NCBI GenBank assembly: GCA_024233455.1
Contig: JACKPP010000001.1
Location: 711,001-775,000 of the forward strand
From: Chlamydiales bacterium
GTDB taxonomy: Bacteria > Chlamydiota > Chlamydiia > Chlamydiales > JACKPQ01
Direction of reading: 5' to 3'
DNA: 64,000 bases
The translations under genes were made by a program, and so were the position numbers. The first letter of the stretch is position 1; each line of letters opens with the position of its first letter. Below the pieces are notes generated by a model that worked only from the letters and a program-made list of their open reading frames with translations, made no database searches and had not been told where the DNA came from. Shown here piece by piece: positions 26,745 to 36,106 of this stretch.

Positions 26745-27163
26745 CCTTGGCCAGGCGGCTTTTGACCACTACCTTGCATTGCGTGGCGAAAGAGGGTTTT
26801 ACCACCCATCAATCCCAAAACAAAGAACACCAGAGGTGGTAGGAAGACGGCCACCACCAGCCCAACAACCGCTAAAACTATGAGTGTTGGCTTGGCTTGT
26901 CTTTTCACAAATTGAAATGCAGAACCACCAAATTTTTCCACTTTAGCTGGGAACCACACTCCAAGAACTCCACCTAAGCACGTTAAATACACGCTCCAGG
27001 CGACACCAAACATCACCATAGAAAAAAAACTTGCTAAGATAAATACCAGCGAAAAGAACACCTCATAGGTATACTTTCGGGCGAAATTTTCAATCTCTTG
27101 CACGCTTACTCCTTCTTTTTTATCCACGAAGGGACCCCCAAATCGTTGATTACTTAAGCTCAT
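26738..27163 (-). CDS. Unknown small membrane protein
   Basis: 141 aa with an N-terminal soluble helix (QEIENFARKYTYEVFFS) and three hydrophobic segments, around VFILASFFSMVMFGVAWSVYL, GGVLGVWFP and TLIVLAVVGLVVAVFLPPLV. The C-terminus is Gly/Pro/Gln-rich (SGQKPPGQGQ). No family recognised. It lies downstream of folKP on the same strand, with a hairpin in the 119-base gap. Confidence 0.5.
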   Translation of the reverse strand: MSLSNQRFGGPFVDKKEGVSVQEIENFARKYTYEVFFSLVFILASFFSMVMFGVAWSVYLTCLGGVLGVWFPAKVEKFGGSAFQFVKRQAKPTLIVLAVVGLVVAVFLPPLVFFVLGLMGGKTLFRHAMQGSGQKPPGQGQ

Positions 27164-27226
27164 ATTAACGATTATAAGAATTATTTGGCAATCAAAACCA
27201 GTAACTTAGATTTTTAACCTATATTG

Positions 27227-27257
27227 TGCAGATACAGTGTTAAACTGATCATCTGCA
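27227..27257 (-). terminator. Hairpin downstream of folKP
   Basis: TGCAGAT and ATCTGCA are perfect 7-nt arms, with inner CAGT/ACTG able to extend the stem after a small bulge. It lies between the folKP stop and the next gene. No convincing T-run follows, so termination is uncertain. Confidence 0.35.
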
Positions 27258-27282
27258 AAATACTATAAACCCATAACTCAGG

Positions 27283-28512
27283 TTATAACATTTGAGATAG
27301 CACAAGAGCGCGTTGATGCATCTCCACGTTGTGGACTCGTAAATAGTCAACTCCTTCAAAATGAGATGCTAAAATGCTACTGCTTATGTCAGCTTGGCTT
27401 TTGGGCTCAGATAGACAAATCCGCCAAAAGGGTTTTCGAGAATGACCAACAAGCGTGTTTACGCCAAGAGATTTAAGGGTCTTTAGAGCAGAGAGTATTT
27501 GAAAGGTTTCCAGCGGAGATTTAGAAAAACCAATGCCAGGGTCTAAAAGGATCTGGTTTTTTTTTAGTCCCGCTGCAAGACATTGATTGATGACTTCTTT
27601 GGCCCAGGATAAGACATTTTGAATCGACTTTTGGTTGGTCGCTGTTACGACAAGCTGTCTATGTTCAACAAGTTCAAGAAATTTAGGTTCGTAGAAAACG
27701 GTATTGATCCAATTTATAGAATAGCCTAGTGCTCTTTTCGCCACTTCAAAATGGCTGGTGTCAATGCTGATTTTGACTTGAGGTTGCTTGGATGTAAAGC
27801 CAGATAAAACAGGCTCAAGCCTTTCCCATTCTTCTTGCCATGATAGAGGCTTAGCAGAAGGCTTGGTAGATTGAGCTCCAAAGTCAATGGCATAGGCGCC
27901 ATCAGCGTAGAGTTTTTCTGCCTGCTTAATCGCCTCTTCGGGTCTAAAAAATTTCCCACCGTCAGAAAATGAATCGGGTGTGACATTTACAATACCAAGC
28001 ATTTTAGGGGTTAGGGTGAGAGTGCGAGTAAAACTATCTGAGGGGAAGCATTTGGCGGCATCTAACAAAGATTGCTTAAGTATGGGATGGATCCAGTGAG
28101 GATCTAGTTGCGCTGCTGGAATAGTAGTAAAAAAACGCTTGAAAAGTTCGGGATGCGGCACGGTTAATCGCTCACTTTTAATCACCCGATCCCCATAGTA
28201 CAATAGGTCGCAATCGATGGACCTAGGACTCCATTTTTGTCTGTTCACGCTTCGCCCCAGTTTTTTTTCAATTGACTGGAGCTTGTCTAGCAGGTCTAAA
28301 GGTTCTAACGAAGTTTGACCGGTCACGACCATATTCAGGTAGGGTAAATTCCATGAACAGGGTGCACCATCGGGCAAAAGCGCTTCGGTTTCATAAACAA
28401 TGGAGTATTTAGAATTGCTCAATAGTTGTGATAGCGCATGATAGGCCTGTGATAAGTTGTCTAATCGATGCCCCTGATTGGCCCCAAGTCCTATGGCGCA
28501 TTGAGTTGACAC
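27283..28512 (-). CDS. folKP: HPPK-DHPS fusion (FolK-FolP), folate synthesis
   Basis: About 409 aa, two fused enzymes. The N-terminal pyrophosphokinase (FolK) has CAIGLGANQG and SIDCDLLYYG; the C-terminal dihydropteroate synthase (FolP) starts with MLGIVNVTPDSFSDGG and carries IDFGAQSTKPSA and LLDPGIGFSKS. The product condenses pterin pyrophosphate with p-aminobenzoate. The ORF is open to 28602, but that extension is translated folB in another frame; the likely start is GTG at 28512, preceded by AAGGAG and lying 22 bases inside folB. Fused folKP next to folB is the arrangement I recall from Chlamydia. Confidence 0.88.
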   Translation of the reverse strand: MSTQCAIGLGANQGHRLDNLSQAYHALSQLLSNSKYSIVYETEALLPDGAPCSWNLPYLNMVVTGQTSLEPLDLLDKLQSIEKKLGRSVNRQKWSPRSIDCDLLYYGDRVIKSERLTVPHPELFKRFFTTIPAAQLDPHWIHPILKQSLLDAAKCFPSDSFTRTLTLTPKMLGIVNVTPDSFSDGGKFFRPEEAIKQAEKLYADGAYAIDFGAQSTKPSAKPLSWQEEWERLEPVLSGFTSKQPQVKISIDTSHFEVAKRALGYSINWINTVFYEPKFLELVEHRQLVVTATNQKSIQNVLSWAKEVINQCLAAGLKKNQILLDPGIGFSKSPLETFQILSALKTLKSLGVNTLVGHSRKPFWRICLSEPKSQADISSSILASHFEGVDYLRVHNVEMHQRALVLSQML

Positions 28513-28874
28513 GTAAATGAAACTCCTTCGTGGATGTGTTCTATCGGAGGATGGACTTTTGTCACTTTTACGATGAGCGTAAACGGATCTGTGGTGCGAC
28601 ATTTTGCCAATTTCATGCTGCGTTGGGCAATAAAATAGGCTAATTTTTCAATCAGTTTAAACTCTTGGTTTTCGCACTCACTATGGATAGCATAGACGAT
28701 ATCGCGGTAGCAAATCACATCGTTTAAATCGTCTGTATGGCAACCTTTCGGAAGGTTAGAAAGGTGAAACTCCATATCGATATCGATAGGTTGTGGAAAA
28801 GCGCGCTCTCTTGGATCGCATCCGATCCGTAAAAATAAACGCAGTTTATGAAAGGCTAAAATGTGCGTTGGCAT
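28491..28874 (-). CDS. folB: Dihydroneopterin aldolase (FolB/FolX)
   Basis: 127 aa from ATG 28874; the reading frame extends to a TTG at 28910 with no better signal. Conserved features include LRLFLRIGCDPRERAFPQ, which begins the family, then ICYRDIVYAIH and EFKLIEKLAYFIAQ with the catalytic Glu/Lys region. It converts dihydroneopterin to 6-hydroxymethyl-dihydropterin, the substrate of the adjacent FolK domain. Overlap with the folKP start supports coupled translation. Confidence 0.82.
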   Translation of the reverse strand: MPTHILAFHKLRLFLRIGCDPRERAFPQPIDIDMEFHLSNLPKGCHTDDLNDVICYRDIVYAIHSECENQEFKLIEKLAYFIAQRSMKLAKCRTTDPFTLIVKVTKVHPPIEHIHEGVSFTCQLNAP

Positions 28875-28950
28875 GGGACCAATGATAAACGAAATGGAGA
28901 TAATACCCAAGAAAACTTAAAATTTTGACTTTTTCATTCGCACGATCAGG

Positions 28951-29550
28951 CTATTTTATAAAAGAAGAAAAAAATAGCATAATTCCTACGATGGCTGCCA
29001 GTAGTAAGAGAATAAGCAAGCCGGCAAGTATAGAACTAAGAAAGGCATGCAGTTTAGAGAACTTGCAAGCCATGGATAGGGATTTTAGTTGTGTGTATAA
29101 GGCGAAAATTGCCGTTAAAGCAACTAGGGAGCAATTAGTAATCGATAAGTAGTCGTAATTGAACCATAGTTGCAGCCCCAAAATAGCCAATGATAGGGGG
29201 AAACAAATGGCGTATGCGCTAAGCAGGGCTACACGAATGCGAGCAACGCTTCCATCTCCCTTGAATAGTCCTTTGGATATTTTGTTGAATGCCAGAGCAA
29301 AGATGCTGGTTGCAGCGTATAAGACAACACAGCCAAAAAAATAGATACCTAAGATCCATCCAACTGCTTTTCCATTAAAAAGAGCAGAAGCAGGAACGGA
29401 GTCAGTAGCAAGAGATGACAAAAAACCTTGAATCAGATAGCCAAGCATTATGAAAGGAATTAAATACAGGTGGATTTTTTTATCAGATCTGACCAGGACG
29501 CCTTGAATAAAGGTGCTTGGCTTATACCACGGATTTGCAGTGCGTTCCAT
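28951..29550 (-). CDS. Yip1-like integral membrane protein
   Basis: 199 aa. NPWYKPSTFIQGVL at the N-terminus (the NPW motif) followed by five hydrophobic segments matches the layout of Yip1-domain proteins. Segments lie around LIPFIMLGYLIQGFL, VGWILGIYFFGCVVLYA, ISLA-type AICFPLSLAILGL, SLVALTAIFALY and LSSILAGLLILLLLAA. Bacterial members have no known function. The gene stands alone between folB and an unknown ORF. Confidence 0.55.
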   Translation of the reverse strand: MERTANPWYKPSTFIQGVLVRSDKKIHLYLIPFIMLGYLIQGFLSSLATDSVPASALFNGKAVGWILGIYFFGCVVLYAATSIFALAFNKISKGLFKGDGSVARIRVALLSAYAICFPLSLAILGLQLWFNYDYLSITNCSLVALTAIFALYTQLKSLSMACKFSKLHAFLSSILAGLLILLLLAAIVGIMLFFSSFIK

Positions 29551-29660
29551 ATGGTACCGATTGTAAAGCCATCTATATTTTCCGTCAATTTTTCTTAAAA
29601 AAATGTTCTTATCTTGGTGCAGATTTCTAGGTTCTGCGTTGGGCTTGAGTTCTTCACCTC

Positions 29661-30182
29661 TTATTTTGGAAGAGATGCCTGAGGCTGAGAATGGGGTTGT
29701 GGCTGTTGGAAAAGGCTGAGCCCAGCTGTATTAGATGATAAGTTCATCGGATTTCCATAGATTATTTCAATGTGTCGGTCAATTGAATAAGCAGCCTGCT
29801 CTGAGATGCCAATGCAATGAAGTTTTTGTGCCCCAGAAATTGAATTTAATGTTATCGGTTTTAAGTACTGCAGCATGACGGAGTTGTCTAATCCAATTGT
29901 AAATGTTTTTGTTATCATCGTATCTCCATCCGCATTTTTTATTAGATCGTTGGGCAAAATGATTACTTGCGATAGATCTTGAAGGATCATTACTGCCGCC
30001 AGCATTTTCGTATTATTCATAGGCCCTTCTAAGACGTTGTTCAATATCTGTGTTTGCATCTTGCAGGATGGCGGCTTGTCTAGCACAAAGCTTGCAACTC
30101 GTTTTATCACCAGTGTGGCAATTTCCTCATGGATGGCGGCCATCTCCTCTGGAGACGTACAGGTAGTATGTATTGCTGCCAT
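29661..30182 (-). CDS. Unknown protein
   Basis: 173 aa, no family recognised. It lacks a signal peptide and membrane segments; the C-terminus is Gln/Pro/Ser-rich (QQPQPHSQPQASLPK) and the N-terminus repeats MAAIH twice (residues 1-5 and 14-18). AAGGGC lies about seven bases ahead of the ATG at 30182. It follows a decayed gene on the same strand, with a dispersed palindrome in between. Possibly an effector-like or remnant protein, but nothing in the sequence decides this. Confidence 0.4.
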   Translation of the reverse strand: MAAIHTTCTSPEEMAAIHEEIATLVIKRVASFVLDKPPSCKMQTQILNNVLEGPMNNTKMLAAVMILQDLSQVIILPNDLIKNADGDTMITKTFTIGLDNSVMLQYLKPITLNSISGAQKLHCIGISEQAAYSIDRHIEIIYGNPMNLSSNTAGLSLFQQPQPHSQPQASLPK

Positions 30183-30380
30183 AACTTTGCCCTTACTTTT
30201 GATCTTTATGTATAATGTTGAAAGAAAACATATCCTTAGTTGGCTTTTTTTGAACTAAAAATGATAACTTTACACTTTTAGTCAGTTGCTAATTGCCTGG
30301 GCCCCTCAAATTCAAATCAGCAAAAATGAGTGGCTGCTAGGCGCAGGAAAAATTCAACTTTTGAGTGCATTTGTGTTTAA

Positions 30381-30399
30381 ATGTAAAGCTGTTTTACAT
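30381..30399. repeat. Dispersed 19-bp palindrome, copy 4 (intergenic)
   Basis: ATGTAAAGCTGTTTTACAT, in the AT-rich gap of about 225 bases between the ORF at 29661-30182 and the pseudogene. Nothing else was recognised in that gap. Confidence 0.6.
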
Positions 30400-30407
30400 T
30401 GCATTTT

Positions 30408-30894
30408 TTAGGCTGCAGCTGCTGCGAGCTTTGTGCGCTGGGAGTAGTCTCTGGCTTTTAATACGAAAAAGTCAAAAAAGTTTTTCCAACGTTCTAGGTC
30501 TTTTTTTTGAGGTGGCTGAAAGCTTTTAATAATAGCTTTTGTTTTGGCCATCATAGCTGAATTAAAGTTAAGTTTTTCGCAAATAGCGTCCCAGTAGATT
30601 GGCCACTTGCTGTCACATCCTAAGTCTTGCATATCTATGTAACATTCAGGATGAAACTGGCTAAGCAAAACAGAATCATCTTCATTAAACTGCCCCTGCT
30701 TCTACCATGTCTTGGTCGTAGTTGAGAAAGAAGGCAACACCAGTTTTTTGCGTCTGGAGCGAGCGATCATGGCCGGATGGCAAGGCGTGAGTGAAGACTA
30801 AACATTTGTTATTAAGCCGACGCAGTCAAATACGACTTTATTTTCTACAAATGGTATAAGGGTTGAAATTTGTTTTCGAACTTGATACGCTCAT
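30408..30894 (-). pseudogene. Frameshifted gene remnant of unknown function
   Basis: Coding-like sequence is spread over at least three frames. Reading leftwards: ENKVVFDCVGLITN (about 30850-30803), then after a frame change LVFTHALPSGHDRSLQ continuing to YDQDMVEAG (30801-30694), then after the GGGG run at 30693-30696 QFNEDDSVLLSQFHPECYID continuing to an 86-codon open frame that ends in KLAAAAA at 30408. Reading GGG instead of GGGG joins EAG to QFNEDD directly. A possible original start is the ATG at 30894. No family recognised. Either a real pseudogene or a gene broken by sequence errors. Confidence 0.55.
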
Positions 30895-30903
30895 GCCGTT
30901 GCA

Positions 30904-32217
30904 ATGGGTGTTAGTTTGAAGATTGAAAACTTTTCTTTTTCTAAAGTGTTTCGAATTCTCGATCGAGTCAATAGGCTACTCGTCGCGACCGTGGTACTGC
31001 TTGGAGTGTTCGTTTTTGCCCTTCCTCTTTTATCATCTAACGATGCCCAAGACTATGAGGTGTCTCCTCCAAGTTTGCCTAATGATGAAAGGCAGATGGA
31101 TTGCTCGGTGATTGGAACAGGACCTTTTGCATTGCAAGAGGGTGAGAACGCTTTTCCATTGCCAGGTTTGAAAGATGAGCTGGTGTTTTTAGGGTTGAGC
31201 CAAAGACCTGATAGTGAGGGTGCTTTGATTTTGGGCTTGAATAGTTCTAAGACGCAAGTAGCGATTAGAGATGGACAAGAGCTGTTTTTGGATTACCTCG
31301 ATGGAGGTGTGCATTTTTGTCAGAAAGAGGCGCCGTTAAAGATCGTGCCATTTTACGATGGCGTTTATCTGCGTTGTTCAGTGTTGTTAGATCTCCCAGA
31401 ATTTTCTGCGGCTGTTGAATGGAAATTTAAAGAGACCAAGTGGCTGCATCCTCCCCAAAGCCCAGAGATAAAAGAGGCCATCGAAGCTTTAAAATTCACT
31501 CAAATTTTCGGACCAGATCAACTGCTTAATCTATATGGCGGAGAGTCTTTTGCTGAGAGGAAGGAGAAATTTCGTTTTTGTTTTGGGCACGACAAGTTGT
31601 TGATTGGAGTTGGCGACGATCTGGTTTGGCAAGATGAGAAGTGGAAGGAAGCGTCAGCTGTTGAGGATTCGTCATGCTGTTTTTTGGCTCGCGTTTTGTC
31701 TGTGAATGACGAGCGGGTTCAAGTAGAGCTTTGGAGTCCAGGTGGTTTGGATGCCCATGTGGTCACTTTGAATGTGACTAAAGAAGCTCCTCTACAATTA
31801 AAATTCGATGATATCTTTACCCGGATTCGTAAGCGTACTCGTACTTGTGTGTCTTGCTTGGTTGATCAAAAAAGCCGGCTCCTTCGAAAGGGTGATTGGC
31901 TTGAAAAACGCAAGACTGGATGGAAGACCTTGCGCAGTATCGATGAGTTGGAAAGTTGTATTCAAGGATTATCGGAGGGTGAGCTTTTCGTTTTTGATGG
32001 CGTAGAAAAAATCGGTGAACAGTGGATGTTTTTAGGCCATGCGTTTGATCAGCACCATACTCACGCAGTGCCGGTGCAATTGCCACTATCGGCAAAGGCC
32101 AAGTCTCCACCTAAGGAGCGCAGGTCAATGTATGATTTTGACGATGATGATGACTTTTTTGATGATGATGATGATTTTCTGAATACTTTGATTCCGGGAG
32201 GAGATGACGATGATTAA
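30904..32217 (+). CDS. GspC-like/unknown inner-membrane protein heading the type II secretion cluster
   Basis: 437 aa. One N-terminal transmembrane helix (LLVATVVLLGVFVFALPLL, about residues 25-43) precedes a large periplasmic region. Position directly before gspD and the bitopic topology suggest the GspC role (clamp between the inner membrane platform and the secretin), but I see no HR/PDZ motif. The C-terminal 35 residues are extraordinarily acidic: runs of five Asp, FF, five Asp, then a final GGDDDD. Its 3' end overlaps gspD by 14 bases. The start ATG lies ten bases from the edge of the divergent pseudogene. Confidence 0.5.
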   Translation: MGVSLKIENFSFSKVFRILDRVNRLLVATVVLLGVFVFALPLLSSNDAQDYEVSPPSLPNDERQMDCSVIGTGPFALQEGENAFPLPGLKDELVFLGLSQRPDSEGALILGLNSSKTQVAIRDGQELFLDYLDGGVHFCQKEAPLKIVPFYDGVYLRCSVLLDLPEFSAAVEWKFKETKWLHPPQSPEIKEAIEALKFTQIFGPDQLLNLYGGESFAERKEKFRFCFGHDKLLIGVGDDLVWQDEKWKEASAVEDSSCCFLARVLSVNDERVQVELWSPGGLDAHVVTLNVTKEAPLQLKFDDIFTRIRKRTRTCVSCLVDQKSRLLRKGDWLEKRKTGWKTLRSIDELESCIQGLSEGELFVFDGVEKIGEQWMFLGHAFDQHHTHAVPVQLPLSAKAKSPPKERRSMYDFDDDDDFFDDDDDFLNTLIPGGDDDD

Positions 32218-34531
32218 AAGACTGTTAATTTTAAGCGTTTTATCGCTAGCGTTACAGGCTCAAACCATTGAAGCAAAACGCGCAGAGTACGCTCTGCAGC
32301 AAGAAAAATCCTCCGATCAAGGAACGGCGTTTTTAAAGGATTTGAATACCGAATTGGCACTGCTCCGCAAGGATTTAGCTGCAGCTTATCGAGAAGCTGC
32401 CAGAGCCCATTCTTTGGGTGGTGATGTGAAAGACTGGCTTGATGAGGTGAACCATTTGCGCGCTGATATTGCCGCTTTGGAAGAGCATTTTCGTAGGCTG
32501 AATGTAGAGGAGGCTGAGAGAGGAGAGGAAGGTTATGGGCTGTGGGATCAAGAGGAGTCGACAATTGGTCAGTTAGTCATGGAGTATGGCGCGCCTGATT
32601 TTCTTTATGTAATTCCCCCGGAGATTATGAATCAGAAGATCAGCTTGCATTCAATGATACCGATTCCTCGACAGTCTTGGAATGAGCTTTTAGAGGTCAT
32701 TTTGTCGCAAAATGGCGTGGGAGTCAAGCAGATGGGTCCAATGGTGCGCCAATTGTACCAGTATAAGCAAGATTTGATGGCGGTCCATGATGTCATCGCC
32801 AGCCGTAAAAGTTTGGATGTTTTCCCCGATCATAGCCGCATTTTATTTGTCTTTACGCCGAAGTCTGAAGATATTAAGAGCGTTTTTTATTTTTTTGAGC
32901 GCTTCCGCGATCCAAAACGCACATATGTCCATCAAGTGGGTAATAAGCTGGCAATTGCATCGACAGTAGATGAGGTGAAAAAACTCCTGCTTCTCTACGA
33001 TGCCGTTTGGGAAGAGGGGCAGCAGCGCACGACAAAGGTGATTTCACTTTCTAAGTTATCTCCCCAAGAGATGGAAAAAGTTTTAAAGGCTTATTTTGGT
33101 GCTTCGACCGATATGGGGCGTATGACAGTGGCCAAAGGTGGCGCGCATTTAACGGTTTTACCTCTAAATCAAGAGGGATCACTGGCACTTGTGGGCATGA
33201 AAGATACGGTGGAACGCGCCGAAGCTCTGATCAAGGAACTGGAGGAGCAAATTCAGGATCCGATGGAGATGACAGTCTACTGGTATACTTGTCGACATAG
33301 CGACCCGGTGGATTTGGCCGATGTACTGGAAAGGGTGTATTCAACGCTGGTGCATTCATCGGTAGAAGGCGCTGTAGCAGAGGCGGAAAAGTGTGCGCTT
33401 AAAACGGATGTTGATGTGCGCGTCACCCCCCCTAATTTTGGTATTCCGACATCTCCATCAGCGATAAGTCCAGAGCCGGTTAAACCGGGCAGGTTAGCAT
33501 CACAAGTACAGAAATCAAAGTCGTTGAATTTTATTCCCTACGCTAAAACTGGATCCATCATGATGGTGGTGCGTCGTGATACACTTCCAAAGCTTCAAGA
33601 ACTGCTCAAGAAATTGGATGTACCCAAGAAAATGGTGCAGATCGATGTGTTGATTTTTGAGCGTAAATTGAATTCGAAGAATAATTTCGGATTAAATATT
33701 TTGAAGATGGGATCGGCCGCCAGCCAAAAACACAGAGGAGGCCTTAGTTATGAGGATTTCTCCGGAGCTAAGAATCCTGGAATTTTAGATTTTTTCTTGA
33801 GCCGTAAGGCTTCTAGTTGGTTTCCGGCATTTGATGTGGCTTATAGCTTTTTGCTATCGCAAGAAGATATCCGCGTCAACGCAGCGCCTACAATCACTAC
33901 TATTAATCAAACTCCCGCTAAAATTGCGATCGTAGAGGAAATTTCGATCAATAATGGCGCAGCTCCTGTGGAAAGTAACGGGGTGACGGTGTTTGAAAAG
34001 TCTTTTACGCGTAATCAGTTTGGTATCACGCTTGTGATCACGCCGACAGTGCATGAACCAGAGCTTGGCGATGAAGATGACAAGCGCTACGTCACGCTCG
34101 AGACCAATATCACCTTCGATAATCCTCAGGAATCTTCGCGCGAAGATCAACCAAACGTTGACCGCTCCAATATTGAAAATCAGGTGCGCGTACTCGATGG
34201 AGAAACCTTGATTTTGGGTGGCATTCGCCGTAAAACCTCAGAAGATACCAACGAAAAACTGCCGTTTTTGGGCGAAATACCAGGGATTGCCAAGCTGTTT
34301 GGTACATCGCGCATGACAGATAAGATGCGCGAGTTGTTTGTCTTTATCACCCCTCACGTCATTGTACACCCAGGTGAAGATGCTAAAAAGCTGCGCGAAG
34401 AGGCTTTAAAAAAGCGCGCTGGCGATATCCCCGAGTTTTTGCAACGTTTAAAAGAGGCGCAGGATAAGCAAAAAAGTACAAAACTTGAAAATAGCTTTGA
34501 TGTGATTTTTGGTCGCAAACATGAACGCTAA
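32204..34531 (+). CDS. gspD: Type II secretion secretin GspD
   Basis: 775 aa outer-membrane secretin subunit. A signal peptide (LLILSVLSLALQAQT) is followed by a coiled-coil region (about residues 30-110), then N-domain repeats (TTKVISLSKLSPQEMEKVL and MTVYWYTCRHSDPVDLADVL) and the C-terminal secretin domain with NAAPTITTINQTPAKI, EKSFTRNQFGITLVITP, NQVRVLDGETLILGGI and FLGEIPGIAKLFG. The last block is the secretin signature. The start is ATG at 32204 or 32210. Overlap with neighbours on both sides shows a tight operon. Chlamydia also has a gspD-gspE-gspF cluster. Confidence 0.9.
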   Translation: MTMIKRLLILSVLSLALQAQTIEAKRAEYALQQEKSSDQGTAFLKDLNTELALLRKDLAAAYREAARAHSLGGDVKDWLDEVNHLRADIAALEEHFRRLNVEEAERGEEGYGLWDQEESTIGQLVMEYGAPDFLYVIPPEIMNQKISLHSMIPIPRQSWNELLEVILSQNGVGVKQMGPMVRQLYQYKQDLMAVHDVIASRKSLDVFPDHSRILFVFTPKSEDIKSVFYFFERFRDPKRTYVHQVGNKLAIASTVDEVKKLLLLYDAVWEEGQQRTTKVISLSKLSPQEMEKVLKAYFGASTDMGRMTVAKGGAHLTVLPLNQEGSLALVGMKDTVERAEALIKELEEQIQDPMEMTVYWYTCRHSDPVDLADVLERVYSTLVHSSVEGAVAEAEKCALKTDVDVRVTPPNFGIPTSPSAISPEPVKPGRLASQVQKSKSLNFIPYAKTGSIMMVVRRDTLPKLQELLKKLDVPKKMVQIDVLIFERKLNSKNNFGLNILKMGSAASQKHRGGLSYEDFSGAKNPGILDFFLSRKASSWFPAFDVAYSFLLSQEDIRVNAAPTITTINQTPAKIAIVEEISINNGAAPVESNGVTVFEKSFTRNQFGITLVITPTVHEPELGDEDDKRYVTLETNITFDNPQESSREDQPNVDRSNIENQVRVLDGETLILGGIRRKTSEDTNEKLPFLGEIPGIAKLFGTSRMTDKMRELFVFITPHVIVHPGEDAKKLREEALKKRAGDIPEFLQRLKEAQDKQKSTKLENSFDVIFGRKHER

Positions 34532-36104
34532 GTACGCTTCATTGGTTAGTGAGGAGGAGCTTGAAGCTCTGCAACTGGCTGAACGATTCGGTTTAGAAAT
34601 CGCTTTTGATGTGATCGATCGACCCCTTGTCGTCGGACATTCTCGCAAAGTCTCTTATGCCTTTGCCAAGCACAAAAGCCTGCTGCCCATTGAAGAGCGA
34701 GAGGACGGATCACTTGTGGTGGCATTCTCAAAGCCTGCCGATCTGGAGGCTATAGAAGAGGTGCGTTGTCTGACAGGACAGGTAATTGAAGAGGTGTTTT
34801 GCCCCAAAAGTCAGCTAGAGCGGGCCATAGAGCGCTGCTACCATCGCCAAGGTAGTGAGATGCTGGCAGATCTGGAAGAGGGTGAAGAGACTGCTGGTGG
34901 GGCAGATGATGAAGAATACGACCTTTTAGAGCAGGCCTCTAACTCCCCTGTGATTCGCATGCTCAACGCTATTTTGGCAGAAGCCATTCAGCAAGGGGCA
35001 TCCGATATCCATTTTGAGCCTTTAGAAAAGGGATTGATCGTGCGCTATCGGATAGATGGCGTTTTGCAACAGCGTCACACTCCCTCGCGCGATATTCAAA
35101 ATCAGCTGCTCACCCGTATCAAGGTGCTCTCAAAACTCGATATTGCCGAACATAGGCTCCCGCAAGATGGACGCGTTAAGCTAAAATTGGGTGGACGCGA
35201 TATCGATTTTCGTATTAGTACTGTGCCAGTGGCCTATGGCGAACGCATCGTGCTTCGTATTTTGGATAAAGGGAATGTAACTCTTGGTTTAGATAAGATT
35301 GGGATGCCCGATGTAAAAGCGTTTAAACGCTGCATTTCTCAATCTCAGGGCATTGTGCTGGTTACAGGTCCCACTGGAAGTGGGAAGACGACAACGCTAT
35401 ACAGCGCCCTATCTGAACTTCAAACTTCCGAAATTAATATCATGACTATCGAAGATCCAGTTGAGTATAAGCTGCCTGGTATGGCTCAAATCGGGGTGAA
35501 TACCAAGATTGGATTGACGTTTGCCAAAGGGTTGCGTCATATCCTGCGTCAAGATCCAGATGTGGTGATGATCGGTGAGATTCGCGACAAAGAAACCGCC
35601 GAAATTGCCATCCAAGCCTCATTAACTGGTCACTTGGTTTTAACCACGCTCCATACCAACGACGCACCGTCGGCCATTACGCGCCTGGTCGATATGGGGA
35701 TTGAGCCCTACCTTCTTTCTTCGTCGGTGATCGGGGCCTTGGCCCAGCGTCTCGTGCGACAGATTTGCGCCGATTGCAAAGAAAGCTATACTCCATCGGA
35801 AGAGGAATTACTTGAGCTTGGTATTAAACGTAAGGAACTCAAAAACGGTAAACTGATGCGTGGCATAGGCTGTCCCAAATGCTTTGGCTCGGGTTATCGA
35901 GGCAGGTGCGGGCTTTATGAGCTGATGCCGATTACCCCCGCCATAAAAAGGCAGCTTTTGGAATCAGCTGATGCTGGAGGACTACAACGTATTGCCTTGG
36001 AAGATGGGATGATTAGTTTGCGTGCAAGAGGCGCCAAGCTTGCCATTTCCGGAGTCACAAGTTCTGCCGAAGTGCTGCGAGTAACCCGCCAAATCGAGTT
36101 GTAG
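34521..36104 (+). CDS. gspE: Type II secretion ATPase GspE
   Basis: 527 aa from ATG 34521, inside the 3' end of gspD (a TTG at 34509 would add four residues). Walker A GPTGSGKTTTLYSAL begins near residue 283; the Asp box follows in IMTIEDPVEY; Walker B is VMIGEIRDKETAEIA; the His box is GHLVLTTLHTND. The CxxC zinc motif is present as CADCK and CPKCFGSGYRGRCG. This cytoplasmic ATPase powers pseudopilus assembly. It directly precedes gspF. Confidence 0.95.
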   Translation: MNAKYASLVSEEELEALQLAERFGLEIAFDVIDRPLVVGHSRKVSYAFAKHKSLLPIEEREDGSLVVAFSKPADLEAIEEVRCLTGQVIEEVFCPKSQLERAIERCYHRQGSEMLADLEEGEETAGGADDEEYDLLEQASNSPVIRMLNAILAEAIQQGASDIHFEPLEKGLIVRYRIDGVLQQRHTPSRDIQNQLLTRIKVLSKLDIAEHRLPQDGRVKLKLGGRDIDFRISTVPVAYGERIVLRILDKGNVTLGLDKIGMPDVKAFKRCISQSQGIVLVTGPTGSGKTTTLYSALSELQTSEINIMTIEDPVEYKLPGMAQIGVNTKIGLTFAKGLRHILRQDPDVVMIGEIRDKETAEIAIQASLTGHLVLTTLHTNDAPSAITRLVDMGIEPYLLSSSVIGALAQRLVRQICADCKESYTPSEEELLELGIKRKELKNGKLMRGIGCPKCFGSGYRGRCGLYELMPITPAIKRQLLESADAGGLQRIALEDGMISLRARGAKLAISGVTSSAEVLRVTRQIEL

Positions 36105-36106
36105 CC

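Noticed and set aside
28513..28602. N-terminal extension of folKP
   Set aside because: It overlaps the folB coding sequence and precedes the conserved GLGANQG start; GTG 28512 has a ribosome binding site.
35311..35340. Palindrome AGCGTTTAAACGCT in gspE
   Set aside because: A single occurrence explained by the coding sequence; not repeated elsewhere.
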